64,000 bases of DNA, taken from contig NZ_QOVJ01000004.1 in assembly GCF_004104055.1 (NCBI RefSeq), positions 62,001-126,000 of the forward strand, read 5' to 3'. The notes beneath the pieces were generated by a model. That model searched no databases and was not told the origin of the DNA. It was given only the letters and a program-made list of their open reading frames with translations. The DNA comes from Leeuwenhoekiella aestuarii. GTDB taxonomy: Bacteria; Bacteroidota; Bacteroidia; Flavobacteriales; Flavobacteriaceae. How positions within the stretch are numbered: the stretch's first letter is position 1; each line of letters opens with the position of its first letter. Made by a program: the position numbers and the translations under genes. Shown one piece after another: positions 17,235-27,827 of this stretch.

Positions 17235-18362
17235 ATGAAATCTGTTTTTTTTGGCCTGATTTTGATGCTTTTATGCGCTTGTAAAAATTCTGAAACAAAA
17301 ACCGAAAACACAATGGAAACTCAGGAAGAACTCAAAAGCGAAGTGCCGTTTTATATCGGTACATATACTGATGGTGATAGTAAAGGAATTTACAAATTGA
17401 GTCTATTAGAAGATGGAAGTTTTACAAAACCGGCACTTGTCGCAGAAGCTTCTAATCCTTCTTTTCTAAGTTTCAATTCTAAGAAAGATATTCTTCTCGC
17501 TGTAAATGAAAATGACCCGGGGACTATTGAATCTTTTAGAGTTGAAGGTGATACCTTACTGCAAGTTAGTAAATCGCAAACCGGTGGTGCACACCCCTGC
17601 TTTGTTACTATAAACGATAAGGGTTATGTTTTGGTTGCTAATTATTCTGGTGGGAATTTAGGGCTTCTTAAATTGGATACTAAAGACGGTGGCCTATCTG
17701 AACTTCTCGATGTAGAACAGCACGAAGGTAAAGGAACTACAGATCGTCAGGAAGGTCCTCACGCGCATTCTGCTTGGTTTATTCCAGATGGTAGCGGCGT
17801 TATTTCAGCTGATCTGGGTACCAATCAATTGTGGTTTTCACAGATAAATACAAAAACCGATAAATTAGAACCGTCTGAAACACAAAAACTAGATTTCCCT
17901 GAAGGCGCAGGTCCGCGTCATTTGGTTTTTCATCCTAATAATGGTTTCATTTATGTTTTAAATGAACTTGACAATACCATTGCACAAATAGCAAAAAGCG
18001 GTGAAAACTATTCGGTTACAAGTATCACTTCTATTTTACCAGAAGGTTTTGAGGACTATAGCAAAGCGGCAGATATACACATTTCTAAAGACGGCAAATT
18101 TATATATGCATCAAACAGAGGCCACAATAGTATTGCTATTCTTGAAGTTGCAAAAGATGGAAGTTTAAGTCTGCTAGCTAACGAACCGACAAAAGGAAAA
18201 GATCCTCGTAATTTTCAGTTAACGCCAGATGAGAACTTTGTGATTGTTGCTAATCAAAATAGTGATAATCTGGTATCGTATAAGCGTAATTCAGAAACCG
18301 GCTTAATGACTTATGTTTCTGAAATAAGTGCTTCAGCACCGGTTTGTATTTTGTTTGAATAG
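17235..18362 (+). CDS. Lactonase-family seven-bladed beta-propeller lipoprotein (6-phosphogluconolactonase-like)
   Basis: A lipobox (LLCAC) is followed by a short polar linker. The propeller has the family landmarks YIGTYTDGDSKGIY, HPCFVTI, GPHAHS, GPRHLVFHPN and NRGHNSIA in order, as in the YbhE/Pgl lactonase family. Cytoplasmic relatives hydrolyse 6-phosphogluconolactone. As an exported lipoprotein this one probably acts on another lactone in the envelope. Its length (375) is normal. Confidence 0.85.
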   Translation: MKSVFFGLILMLLCACKNSETKTENTMETQEELKSEVPFYIGTYTDGDSKGIYKLSLLEDGSFTKPALVAEASNPSFLSFNSKKDILLAVNENDPGTIESFRVEGDTLLQVSKSQTGGAHPCFVTINDKGYVLVANYSGGNLGLLKLDTKDGGLSELLDVEQHEGKGTTDRQEGPHAHSAWFIPDGSGVISADLGTNQLWFSQINTKTDKLEPSETQKLDFPEGAGPRHLVFHPNNGFIYVLNELDNTIAQIAKSGENYSVTSITSILPEGFEDYSKAADIHISKDGKFIYASNRGHNSIAILEVAKDGSLSLLANEPTKGKDPRNFQLTPDENFVIVANQNSDNLVSYKRNSETGLMTYVSEISASAPVCILFE

Positions 18363-18402
18363 TAGAATTTATTATATTTTGAATGCATCAAAATATAATA
18401 TT

Positions 18403-18633
18403 ATGAAACGCTTTGCAGTCATTTTTTTAAGCACGCTCGCATTTATAATCTGTTATATCGCTATTTGGTATCTAATGTTATGGGGCTTCCCAAACTTTGA
18501 AGGAAGTCTAAAAGCTGCTGTTTGTGCCGGAGTAACTGTCATTTTAACTCCTAAAGTATCACATATTTCATCACAGTCAGGTAAACAAACAGTCATATCC
18601 TGGATGCTATTCGGTAAAAGCTGGGTGGTTTAG
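18403..18633 (+). CDS. Small two-helix membrane protein of unknown function
   Basis: The ATG at 18403 gives 76 residues with two hydrophobic segments (about 5-25 and 33-52). The frame is open further upstream but the extension overlaps the previous gene and has no signal features. The family is not recognised. Confidence 0.55.
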   Translation: MKRFAVIFLSTLAFIICYIAIWYLMLWGFPNFEGSLKAAVCAGVTVILTPKVSHISSQSGKQTVISWMLFGKSWVV

Positions 18634-18813
18634 AGATTTTGTAAGCATACAATCTTATAGTTAGCAACTGCTTTTTTAATACTTAGCTACAAAAGCTTAA
18701 TAATAACTAAATACATTCTAATATCAATCACGCAACCATTCATCTTGTTTAGCATCTAAACATTACCAGTAGGAAGGTTCTTCGAAAAGTCTTTCTAACA
18801 GTCAATTGTTTAT

Positions 18814-19446
18814 ATGGAAAAACTATTCAGCCTTTTTATTGTTCTAACTCTTCTTACAAGTTGTAGTAAAGAAGACAGTATTCAAATAGACTTGTCAAAA
18901 TTTGATGCTATCACTGAACCTTTCCCTTATAAAAATATTCATACAGAGATTGCATACGATTATTATGAACTTTTATATGCGACTGAAGGAAGTGTAGAAG
19001 AACGTATTGTTTCAGAAGGTAATCTTTGTGCTGGCTCTACAAAACCTGATATGTGTATTGAAACATATAATTCTCTTGAAACGATGTTTGGTTTTGCAGG
19101 AGGTTGTTTGCCTTCTTATTGCTTTCTATACATCAAACTTCAAGAAGGTGATACAAATTCTATTTTGAACACTCCAGAACAACTCCTATCATTTTTAGAA
19201 ACTATAGACACTCATTCTGAAGCGATACTCTGGGCCAATGCAAACGGCTATAAACATAGCTCCACGACTAAAGAGATCGGCGCTATCAAGGAAGTAGGCG
19301 ATCATTTTGAACTTTTAGTTTCTGAACTTGTAAGTGGCTGCTTGCCTGTTCAAACAGACCAAGTTCATTTACGTATTGATTCAGATGGTAAAATTACTGA
19401 ACTAGAAAGAGCTGTATATACTTATGATAAAAAAAGTTGCATTTAG
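18814..19446 (+). CDS. Lipoprotein of unknown function
   Basis: The protein has 210 residues with a lipobox (LTSC, Cys17). Six further Cys residues, some spaced to pair (CAGSTKPDMC and CLPSYC), suggest disulfides in the periplasm. There is no recognisable domain. It converges with the amidohydrolase gene, four bases away end to end. Confidence 0.7.
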   Translation: MEKLFSLFIVLTLLTSCSKEDSIQIDLSKFDAITEPFPYKNIHTEIAYDYYELLYATEGSVEERIVSEGNLCAGSTKPDMCIETYNSLETMFGFAGGCLPSYCFLYIKLQEGDTNSILNTPEQLLSFLETIDTHSEAILWANANGYKHSSTTKEIGAIKEVGDHFELLVSELVSGCLPVQTDQVHLRIDSDGKITELERAVYTYDKKSCI

Positions 19447-19449
19447 CAA

Positions 19450-21084
19450 TTACTTAACCTGCTTCCCTCCTAACCAGGTTTGATTCACTTTTAGATTAGG
19501 AATTGAATCCTCATCAACGGTCATAATATCCTGATCCACAATAATAAAGTCGGCGAATTTACCAACTTCTATGCTTCCTTTTTCAGCTTCTTCAAAGTTA
19601 GAATATGCTGCCCATATAGTCATTCCGCGCAGTGTTTCTTCACGAGAAAGTGCATCTTTCATTTGAAAACCCTTTTCGGGATATTGCATCAAATCCTTTC
19701 GGGCTACGGAAGCATAGAACGTATAAAAGGGACTCACTTGTTCCACCGGAAAGTCGGTACCTAAAGCGATGATTCCTGCTTCATCTAATAATTTTTTATA
19801 AGCATAGGCGCCTTTCATACGGCGCTCTCCCAGACGTTCTTTTGCCCAATACATATCACTGGTAGCGTGCGTAGGCTGTACCGATGGTAAAATATTATCA
19901 TCAAAATAATCAAAGTCTTCCGGAGAAATCACTTGTGCATGCTCAACTTTCCAGCGGCGATCTGATTGACCTTTTAAAGCTTTTTCATAAGCTTTAAGCA
20001 CAACAGTATTAGCAGAATCTCCAATTGCGTGAGTATTCATCTGCAAATCGGTTTTGGCAAGTTTTTGGGCTAAACTATAGATGCTATCTACAGGTGTAAC
20101 CATCGCTCCAAAATGCTTGTGACGATCTGTATAGGGTGCGCGTAAAGCCGCACCACGAGAGCCCAATGCTCCGTCACCGTAAACCTTAACCGAACGTACG
20201 TTAAGCTTATCGGTTTTTAAAATTCCATTTTTTATAAAATAAGCTACATCTGCTGTGTTATTGCTAATCATTGCATAAACGCGCATCTCAAGCGCATCTG
20301 CATTTTGTAAACTGTCGATAAGCATAATTGTGCTTCGGTCTAACCCGGCATCGTTAACCGTTGTTAAACCATATTCAAAGCAATATTCTTGAGCATCTTG
20401 TAAGGCTTGCACCGCCTGTTTACGGGTCATTTGAGGTATGATCTCATTTACCAGATCCATTGCGTTATCAATAAGAACACCCGTAATCTGATTGTTTTCT
20501 TTTATAACCTCACCGCCTTCAGTAATTGTAGTGTTGTCTATTTTAGCCAGATCCAAGGCTTTTTGATTTACTAGAAGCGCGTGCCCATCAATGCGTTGTA
20601 AAACCACCGGAATATCTGGGAATAAGGAATCTAGTTTTTGCTTGTTAGGAAATTCTTTAACCACCCAATCGTTTTGGTCCCAACCACGACCATAAATAAA
20701 TTCAGAAGGGTTATCAGTTTGAAAATCTATTACCCGTTGTATTACCTCATCGTAACTTTGAGCACCCACTAAATTAACATTTTGAAGCGATTGCCCGAAT
20801 CTAAAAAAGTGACAATGCGCGTCAATCAAACCCGGTAAAACTGTCTTTCCTTTAAGATCGTGAATTTGCCCAGATTTATAATTTGCCTGAATAGAATCGG
20901 CGAGACCCACTCCTATAAACTTTCCATCTTTAATCGCAAAAGCTTCAGCTCTAGCAAATTCTTCATCTACAGTGTAAACCTTTCCATTTATAAAAATGGC
21001 ATCAACGGAAATTTTATCTGATGTCTTATTTTGGCAGCTACCTAATATTAAAAAGCTTAAAATGAGAAAAAGTGCATTACGCAT
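19450..21084 (-). CDS. Amidohydrolase-3 family (YtcJ-like) lipoprotein
   Basis: The protein has 544 residues with a lipobox (LGSC, Cys17). The metal-dependent hydrolase core has DAHCHFFRFG (HxH), a central MNTHAIGDSANT His, KVEHAQV, and LGTDFPVE (metal Asp) near the C-terminus. Family members hydrolyse amides or imines, but YtcJ-like substrates are mostly unknown. Export as a lipoprotein places it in the envelope. It is transcribed alone; the hairpin at 21137 belongs to the genes upstream. Confidence 0.88.
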   Translation of the reverse strand: MRNALFLILSFLILGSCQNKTSDKISVDAIFINGKVYTVDEEFARAEAFAIKDGKFIGVGLADSIQANYKSGQIHDLKGKTVLPGLIDAHCHFFRFGQSLQNVNLVGAQSYDEVIQRVIDFQTDNPSEFIYGRGWDQNDWVVKEFPNKQKLDSLFPDIPVVLQRIDGHALLVNQKALDLAKIDNTTITEGGEVIKENNQITGVLIDNAMDLVNEIIPQMTRKQAVQALQDAQEYCFEYGLTTVNDAGLDRSTIMLIDSLQNADALEMRVYAMISNNTADVAYFIKNGILKTDKLNVRSVKVYGDGALGSRGAALRAPYTDRHKHFGAMVTPVDSIYSLAQKLAKTDLQMNTHAIGDSANTVVLKAYEKALKGQSDRRWKVEHAQVISPEDFDYFDDNILPSVQPTHATSDMYWAKERLGERRMKGAYAYKKLLDEAGIIALGTDFPVEQVSPFYTFYASVARKDLMQYPEKGFQMKDALSREETLRGMTIWAAYSNFEEAEKGSIEVGKFADFIIVDQDIMTVDEDSIPNLKVNQTWLGGKQVK

Positions 21085-21136
21085 AAGAAAATAGTTTTAG
21101 CGAATGTACAAATTAAGTCACAACAGCATTAAACAA

Positions 21137-21163
21137 AAAAACTCCCGAAAGTCGGGAGTTTTT
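21137..21163 (-). terminator. Terminator of the TPR/barrel operon
   Basis: ACTCCCGA pairs with TCGGGAGT around AAG, flanked by A and T runs. It lies 23 bases past the barrel gene on the minus strand. Confidence 0.85.
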
Positions 21164-21185
21164 CTATTTATAATTTCAGAAAAAA

Positions 21186-22934
21186 TTACCAGTCAAAACG
21201 ATAAGTCGCTCCTGCCATTCCCTGAATGCCTTGTACCGGATAATTAACCCACCGCTGATAATTATTATCTAATGCATTGTTCACACGTGCAAAAAAGCTC
21301 AGTTGATCATTTAAGCGATAACCGGCGTGTGCATTTGCATCAAAATAACTTTCTACAGTAACAGGTTGTGGATTGCTGGGTATTGAAGTGGTAAATACAT
21401 CAACCTGATCATTGCGCTCCCCAACATAAAATAGGGTCACACCGGCAAACCAATGCTCGTCAATCTGATAATCTGCAAAAAATGAAGCTTTAAAATCGGG
21501 TAAATTCCACGCCTGATCTTCTATACTGGTATCATAAGAAAACACTTCTCCATTTACGCGCATTTTCAGATTGCTATTCACATCAAAATTCAATTCACCA
21601 AAAACCGAAAGCGTTTTTACATTATCATTAATTACCGCAAAAGAATTTCCGTATTGATAATTCTCTGCTCCGGTAATAGTGGTTTCACTTGCAGAACGGT
21701 AGTTATTTCGGTACAACAAGCGATTATCCTGAGCCAAATAACTTGCTCGTAAGTTGTAACTCATCGCACTACTCAGCTTCCCTTTTATACCCGCATATAA
21801 ATCATATTTCTGATCAGTTGGAGAAAGGGAATCTATAGTCGGAGATATAAACGGATTCTCTGTAGCTAGCTCTTGGTAGCTGTTTTGCATTAGACCACCT
21901 TCTAGCCCACCATAAGCAATAAAATACTCATCGACTACATTGTAAGAAGCGCGTACACTTGGGTAGATATTAATATCTGTTCTGTCTGCATCAGGATTTA
22001 AATCTGTCGCAACAGTTACCCCTAAATCTAAAGTCAAATCATCTTTTAAAACTTGTAAACTAGGGTTTGCACTCACTATTAAATGCGTGTATTCTATTGC
22101 TTCAGAGTTTCTGTAATTGCGATCAAAGCTTCCGTTTAGATAATCTAATTTTAAGTCTAAGCTTATTTTCTGGTCTGTAATAGGAATCATAAATTCTGGA
22201 GCAACAACAGCCCTTATTTCACTAGATTCATACGAGTCTCCAAAATAGCCTACACGAGCTGTAGCACTTTCAAAAAAACCTTCATTAAACTCGATTCCAC
22301 CACTCAAACCGGCCTGAAAATAACTATGAACAGGGTCAATAGCTTCTGTCAAGGTAGGTGATGCTGCAACAGCATCATTTATGCCATACCAGTTGAATAA
22401 TCGGTGTCCCAGATCAAGATCGGTGTGCCAGTTGTAATCGCGGTTGCGAGAAGAGTAATTTAAATTAAGATCCGTATCATAAAATTGATTGTCTAAAACT
22501 ACATCTTCAATCTCTCCTTGTGATGAATTGTGATTTAAATAAACTCCAAAATTTGAATCACGATCTATCTCAAAATTGCTGTAAAATTCAGCTAAAGCTG
22601 TAGTATATGTACCAAAGCCTAAGCGCACATAATTATCATATAACTTCACTCGCTTTGCCTTTTCTACCTGAGCAGCCTTTCCTTTAGCAGGTGTAAACGT
22701 TGAAGCTACAGGAACCGAAAATATCCCATAGGTTACTTTTTTCTTAGCGGTATTCACCGAATCATTAAGACTAGGCGTCGCTTTTACTTTAAATGCATCC
22801 CCTATTTCTGGCGTGTAGGGTTTTACAACATTTACGACTTCGGTACCCAGGTTATCTTTATCCTGAGCCTGCGCAACTCCTATCGCACTCAAGATCAAAG
22901 TTGTTGTGAAAATTGATTTTATATTCTTAATCAT
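21186..22934 (-). CDS. Outer-membrane beta-barrel, TonB-receptor-like without a plug domain
   Basis: The ATG at 22934 gives a signal peptide ending AQA-QDKD (mature Gln). A TTG nine codons earlier is less likely. A short N-terminal segment (VVKPYTPEIGDAFKVKATP) replaces the usual plug. The rest is alternating aromatic beta strands, ending in a TonB-receptor-type terminus (WVNYPVQGIQGMAGATYRFDW, final Trp). With no plug, a pore or scaffold role is as likely as TonB uptake. The gene follows the TPR gene by about 50 bases on the same transcript. Confidence 0.78.
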   Translation of the reverse strand: MIKNIKSIFTTTLILSAIGVAQAQDKDNLGTEVVNVVKPYTPEIGDAFKVKATPSLNDSVNTAKKKVTYGIFSVPVASTFTPAKGKAAQVEKAKRVKLYDNYVRLGFGTYTTALAEFYSNFEIDRDSNFGVYLNHNSSQGEIEDVVLDNQFYDTDLNLNYSSRNRDYNWHTDLDLGHRLFNWYGINDAVAASPTLTEAIDPVHSYFQAGLSGGIEFNEGFFESATARVGYFGDSYESSEIRAVVAPEFMIPITDQKISLDLKLDYLNGSFDRNYRNSEAIEYTHLIVSANPSLQVLKDDLTLDLGVTVATDLNPDADRTDINIYPSVRASYNVVDEYFIAYGGLEGGLMQNSYQELATENPFISPTIDSLSPTDQKYDLYAGIKGKLSSAMSYNLRASYLAQDNRLLYRNNYRSASETTITGAENYQYGNSFAVINDNVKTLSVFGELNFDVNSNLKMRVNGEVFSYDTSIEDQAWNLPDFKASFFADYQIDEHWFAGVTLFYVGERNDQVDVFTTSIPSNPQPVTVESYFDANAHAGYRLNDQLSFFARVNNALDNNYQRWVNYPVQGIQGMAGATYRFDW

Positions 22935-22985
22935 AATTGATTTTCTAATTAGGTGTTTCAAAAACTGAAAGCGGTCTGGTGAATT

Positions 22986-25900
22986 TTAGTTTTCTTCTAA
23001 CGATGAATTCGTTTTAGATTCAGCTGCTTTAATTCGTTCTAATTCTTTTTGAGCCTCTGCTACAACTTCAGGATAATCACTAAAGTTCGAAATCACGTTA
23101 TCTAAAATATAAGTTGCCTGATACGCATCTTTCAGTTCATAAAAGTTCTTTGCCATTAACACAAGACCTTTTGCGCCATATTCTTTATAACCACTATAGT
23201 CTTTAGCTAGTTTTTGTACCGAAACATTAGAGTCTTTATAGTCCGCATTTTTGTTCTTAAAATAAGCATCGTAATACAAGGCTTCAGCTGCCAATGCGCC
23301 GGTTGCTATTTTTGAAACTTCAGCATAAGCACTTGCGGCTCTGCTCTCATTACCGGTTTGCATTGCACTACGCGCAATGATAACCTGAGCATCGCTCTTT
23401 ACTTTATTATCTATTTTAGAATTGCTCAAAACCTGCTCTGCGTAACTAACCGCATTGTCATACTGCTTGAGTTCGTAATACGATTTCATCAGGTTACTTT
23501 GCGCAAAAATGAGGTTCTGCGCACTATCTGCTTCATTTTCCAGACGTTTCAATACAGGCACTGCGTCAGCATAATTACGCTCACTAAGGTACACCTGACC
23601 TAAACGAGCTAAAGCTTGTTCTGTAAATTCACTGCGTTGCTTTTCAATCACATATTTATAATGTGGTATGGTCTTCGGAAATTCATTTTTACCAAAGTAT
23701 AGTTGACCTAAATAGAAGTGTGCTTCCATTGCGCGTTGCCCATTAGGATACTCGCGCAGGTATTTCTCAAAATTCTGAATCGCTTCAGGATTATTGCTAC
23801 CTACCAATTGTTTTTCTGCTGAAGAGAATGCAGCATCATCAAGTTCTGCGTCTTCTACCGAAATATAATCGAGACTGTTTGCCCAGCGACCGTATTCTTC
23901 AACCTGACCCTTATCTATATAAATCAGTTTTGCTGAAGCTACTGCTTGAACACCTTCTGGAGTCCCCGGATAGTCCTGAGCAACACGTTTAAAAAGGTTT
24001 AAGGCCTGATCGCTTCGATTTGTATTGTCATAAATAAGTGCTTTTTTCAGCTGTGCTTTAGCGGCAAATTTACTTTTAGGAATTTCCCTAACTAAACGAT
24101 CGTAAGCTTGAATTCCGCGTTCGTTGTCACCTGTTGCAACATACGTATTTCCCAACTCGTATAAAGCGTCATCCCGATAACTAGACTGCGGAAACTGATT
24201 GGCAAAATTGCTCAAGCCTTCTATCTTTTGAGCGTTGCGATCTACAAAACCATAGCTTATAGATTTCTGAAAAGTTGCATAATCCTTATTTCCGCCGGGC
24301 ATAGCGATGGCTTCGTTATATGCTTCCATCGCCGGCCAATATTCACTATCAATAAAGTGACTATCACCCAGACGCATATACGCATCCATTTTTCTAACAT
24401 CATCTGCAGCAGATGATTTTGTATACTGGCTGAAATATTTTGCAGCCTGATTGTAGTTTTTCTTCTTAAAATAAGCATAACCTAAGTTATATGCTAGATT
24501 ATCATATTCTGCTAACGAACGCGCCGCACTGTTCTGCTCAAACTGCTTAAACGTAAGTAGCGCATCGTCAATACGATTTATGGTATACTCACTTTCAGCT
24601 TTCCAGTAAAGTGCACGAGCGGTAAATTCGGGTGTAAGGGGTTCACTCAATGATTTTTCAAAATTGATTATTGCCTCCTGAAAATCCCCGTCGTTGTATA
24701 ATTCGATCCCGCGGTAAAAAGCTACTTTTTGATAAGCTACTTTATCATCAAAATTTCGGTTATTTTCAATAAGATCCATCGCCCCTTCATAATTCTTAGA
24801 AGTTATATAAGAGTCTATGAGTAAATTTTGAAGTTGTTGACGCTCTGGCGCATCAGGATATTGGTCTAAATAGTTGCTTATAGCCACCGGTGCAGGCTCG
24901 TATGCATTACCGATCTCGTAGCTCAGCTTTGCATAATTGAGCCCACTGTCTTCTTTAATTTTCGGCTCAAAATCCATTTGATAGGCATTACGAAAAGCAT
25001 TTAGAGCCTCTTGCTTTTTATCTGTTTTGAGATAGGCATCGGCTAAGTGATAATATGCATTTTGCGCAACGCTGTTTTTTCCGTCTATAATTTTATTGAA
25101 TTCACCTATAGCATTGGCATAGTCGCCCTGCTTGTAGTACGCATAACCCAATTGATAATAATCGGTATTCGTCCATTTTCCACGTTTTCCACGGTATTCT
25201 TTTAAATACGGAAGTGCTTCATCAAACTGACCAAGGTTAAAATAACTTTCACCTATTATCTTGTTTAATTCAGATTGATCCAGTCTGTTTGCGGTGGGTA
25301 ACTGCTCTTTAGCAAGCCTTATAGCTTCTTGAAAATCACCTTTCTTAAAATTGAGATCTGCCTTAAAATAACTCAGATCTTCACGAGTTCCTTCTTCGGC
25401 TTCTACTTCTTCAAAAAGCTGACTCGCTTCTTCATAATCATCATTTTCATAGGCCATAAAGCCTTCGTAATACTTAGCCTGAGCCCCATACTTCTCTGAA
25501 TTACGCACCCGGCTAAAATATACTTTTGCCTCTTGCGGACTGTTAGTCTTTAAGTGAACATACCCCATATTGAAGTTGTAACGCTCGAGTTCGCTCCAGT
25601 TTAAGCGAGATAAATCTACTTGCTCGTACCAACGTTTAGCTACAGAATACTTTCCGTTCTCGTAATAATAATCTGCAACATCCTTGTAAGCAGAGTTGCG
25701 CTTAGTACTCGTAGGATATTCTTCTACAAATTTTTGCATCGCGGCATCTGCGCCACTCTGATTGAGACGTACCGCAGCGTTAGCGATATAGTACGCACAA
25801 TCACCTTCAATTGTGGGGTCTGTAGTTTTTTCTTTTATTTCTGAAAAAACAGTCTGGGCAGCCAGATACTGCTTGCTGTTATACAGCGTAAGTGCCTTGT

Positions 25901-26003
25901 TATACTGGGCAAGTTCGTTTGTAAAAGCTGCAGATTGCTGTGCGGTAACAACCGGCAATGTGAGCAGCATAAGTAGTGCCAAAGCGGCATATTTCTTAAT
26001 CAT
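22986..26003 (-). CDS. Exported tetratricopeptide-repeat protein of about 1,005 residues
   Basis: The ATG at 26003 gives a signal peptide ending VVTA-QQSA (mature Gln). A TTG seven codons upstream is rejected. Nearly the whole length consists of TPR units (patterns such as LGYAYYKQGDYANAIGEFNKII and ALYELGNTYVATGDNERGIQAYDRLV), over 20 by eye. Such superhelices bind partner proteins; the partner here is probably the barrel encoded next on the same transcript. The gene is divergent from ftsE. Confidence 0.85.
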   Translation of the reverse strand: MIKKYAALALLMLLTLPVVTAQQSAAFTNELAQYNKALTLYNSKQYLAAQTVFSEIKEKTTDPTIEGDCAYYIANAAVRLNQSGADAAMQKFVEEYPTSTKRNSAYKDVADYYYENGKYSVAKRWYEQVDLSRLNWSELERYNFNMGYVHLKTNSPQEAKVYFSRVRNSEKYGAQAKYYEGFMAYENDDYEEASQLFEEVEAEEGTREDLSYFKADLNFKKGDFQEAIRLAKEQLPTANRLDQSELNKIIGESYFNLGQFDEALPYLKEYRGKRGKWTNTDYYQLGYAYYKQGDYANAIGEFNKIIDGKNSVAQNAYYHLADAYLKTDKKQEALNAFRNAYQMDFEPKIKEDSGLNYAKLSYEIGNAYEPAPVAISNYLDQYPDAPERQQLQNLLIDSYITSKNYEGAMDLIENNRNFDDKVAYQKVAFYRGIELYNDGDFQEAIINFEKSLSEPLTPEFTARALYWKAESEYTINRIDDALLTFKQFEQNSAARSLAEYDNLAYNLGYAYFKKKNYNQAAKYFSQYTKSSAADDVRKMDAYMRLGDSHFIDSEYWPAMEAYNEAIAMPGGNKDYATFQKSISYGFVDRNAQKIEGLSNFANQFPQSSYRDDALYELGNTYVATGDNERGIQAYDRLVREIPKSKFAAKAQLKKALIYDNTNRSDQALNLFKRVAQDYPGTPEGVQAVASAKLIYIDKGQVEEYGRWANSLDYISVEDAELDDAAFSSAEKQLVGSNNPEAIQNFEKYLREYPNGQRAMEAHFYLGQLYFGKNEFPKTIPHYKYVIEKQRSEFTEQALARLGQVYLSERNYADAVPVLKRLENEADSAQNLIFAQSNLMKSYYELKQYDNAVSYAEQVLSNSKIDNKVKSDAQVIIARSAMQTGNESRAASAYAEVSKIATGALAAEALYYDAYFKNKNADYKDSNVSVQKLAKDYSGYKEYGAKGLVLMAKNFYELKDAYQATYILDNVISNFSDYPEVVAEAQKELERIKAAESKTNSSLEEN

Positions 26004-26235
26004 AAATATCGTGTTAAGTTGCAAAAGCAGTACTTTTTAAAACCTCAAATTCTAAAAGCAACTACTGTTAATAACGTTACAAAACTAGGATAATTATATC
26101 TAGATAGACCTTCTTATAAATAAGTTCTTGATGCTTATTTTAAACGAGTTTTCAACAGCTTAGAGAAGTACTTCAAATGAAATACTTATTGTATTTTTGA
26201 CGTTAGATAAACCTATCAACTCTTAGTCGTTTTCT

Positions 26236-26919
26236 ATGTCTACACCGGTATTGCAACTTCAAAATGCTTCTATTTTTCAACGCGAAAGCCTTATTCTTTC
26301 TGATGTAAGCCTCAGCATCAACAAAGGTGAGTTTGTTTACCTCATCGGTAAAACCGGAAGTGGGAAAAGTAGTTTTATGAAAACGCTATACGGGGATTTA
26401 CCGCTACAACAAGGACAAGGAACCATTGTAGATTTTGATCTCACAACACTTAAAGAGAAACAAATTCCTTTTTTAAGACGGAAACTGGGCGTGGTTTTTC
26501 AGGATTTTAAATTATTGAATGACCGTACGGTAAAAGAGAACCTCAAGTTTGTTCTTAAAGCTACCGGCTGGAAGAACCAAAGCGAAATGGATTCTAAAAT
26601 TGACGAAGTGCTCGATAAAGTAGGAATGAAAACCAAAGGGTTTAAATACCCTTACCAACTCTCAGGTGGTGAGCAGCAACGTGTTGCAATTGCCCGAGCT
26701 CTGTTGAATGACCCGGAATTGATTCTTGCCGATGAACCAACCGGAAACCTTGATCCGCAGACTTCGGTTGAAGTTATGGGCGTCTTGCAAGAAATCAACA
26801 AGAACGGAAACACCATACTTATGGCTACGCACGATTATGCGTTGTTACTTAAATACCCTTCAAAAACTCTTAAATGCGACGGAAATAAGATTTTTGAAGT
26901 CGTACAAAAGACGATTTAA
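26236..26919 (+). CDS. ftsE: Cell division ATP-binding protein FtsE
   Basis: This ABC ATPase has 227 residues: Walker A GKTGSGKS (38-45), Q-loop VVFQDFKLL, signature LSGGEQQR, Walker [13 protein letters not shown] and the ATHDY switch His. It matches FtsE length and sequence. FtsE with FtsX controls peptidoglycan hydrolases at the divisome; ftsX is not adjacent here, as is common in this phylum. A TATTTTTG box at 26192-26199 is a candidate -7 element, though no good -33 TTG is seen. The glycosyltransferase gene begins 14 bases downstream. Confidence 0.92.
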   Translation: MSTPVLQLQNASIFQRESLILSDVSLSINKGEFVYLIGKTGSGKSSFMKTLYGDLPLQQGQGTIVDFDLTTLKEKQIPFLRRKLGVVFQDFKLLNDRTVKENLKFVLKATGWKNQSEMDSKIDEVLDKVGMKTKGFKYPYQLSGGEQQRVAIARALLNDPELILADEPTGNLDPQTSVEVMGVLQEINKNGNTILMATHDYALLLKYPSKTLKCDGNKIFEVVQKTI

Positions 26920-26933
26920 GTATCTTCGGGGAT

Positions 26934-27827
26934 ATGCTTTCTATCCTCATACCTGTTTATAACACTTCGGTAATCGAACTGGTTTCTCGAATTCTCGAGA
27001 TGATCAAACGTTTAGATATTGATTATGAAATCAGAATAGCTGATGATGCTTCGACTGACAAAAATTTAAAAGCCGAAAATCAAAAACTGACTAAACATAA
27101 AAATTGCTTTTACCATACATTCACTAAAAATAAAGGCCGTACAGCTACTCGACAGTTTTTAGCAGAACAAGCGCACTATAAGCATTTATTGTTTTTTGAC
27201 GCTGATGTGATGCCATTACGCGAAAACTTTCTGCAAATTATACTTGAATATTTGGGTAAGGCTTCAGTTGTTTTTGGAGGAGTGACTTATCCCGAAAAAC
27301 CGAGTGATAACACCAAACTTCTACGCTATTACTACGGAAAAAGCAGAGAATCAAAACCTGCTACAAAACGCAATAAAAAACCCTACTTATCCTTGATCAG
27401 TCAGCATTTATTGATTGAAAAATCGGTTTTTCTAGCTTGCAATCCTGCTGAAGAAAAAGCCTATGGACTAGACATTTACTTTTCCTACTTACTCCAAAAA
27501 CAAAAAGTTTCGGTTTTACACATTGATAATCCTACGCTTCATTTGGGCCTGGAAACTAATGCGCAATACCTGGTAAAAACACACGAAGGATTGCAAACTA
27601 TGGTCAATCTTGAAAAAGCCAAAAAACTTCCTGAGGATTACCGGCCGCTGCAGCGTGTTGGTTCAGCCTTAAAAAAAACAGGCATTCATAAACAGCTTTT
27701 AAAGCTTATTAAAAAACGGGAATCACAACTAATTAAAAATCTTTGTGGTACTAAACCCAATTTGAGATTATTTGACCTATACCGTCTTGATTACTACTTA
27801 AAACTCAAGCAAAATGCCCAAGATTAG
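26934..27827 (+). CDS. Family 2 glycosyltransferase
   Basis: The GT-A fold starts ILIPVYNTS, with ADDASTD (nucleotide-binding Asp) and FFDADVMP (DxD metal motif) near residue 85. The protein has 297 residues with no membrane segment. The donor and acceptor sugars are unknown. It overlaps the next glycosyltransferase gene by 14 bases, so the two are coupled. Whether the polysaccharide cluster starts here or ftsE is part of the transcript cannot be told. Confidence 0.85.
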   Translation: MLSILIPVYNTSVIELVSRILEMIKRLDIDYEIRIADDASTDKNLKAENQKLTKHKNCFYHTFTKNKGRTATRQFLAEQAHYKHLLFFDADVMPLRENFLQIILEYLGKASVVFGGVTYPEKPSDNTKLLRYYYGKSRESKPATKRNKKPYLSLISQHLLIEKSVFLACNPAEEKAYGLDIYFSYLLQKQKVSVLHIDNPTLHLGLETNAQYLVKTHEGLQTMVNLEKAKKLPEDYRPLQRVGSALKKTGIHKQLLKLIKKRESQLIKNLCGTKPNLRLFDLYRLDYYLKLKQNAQD

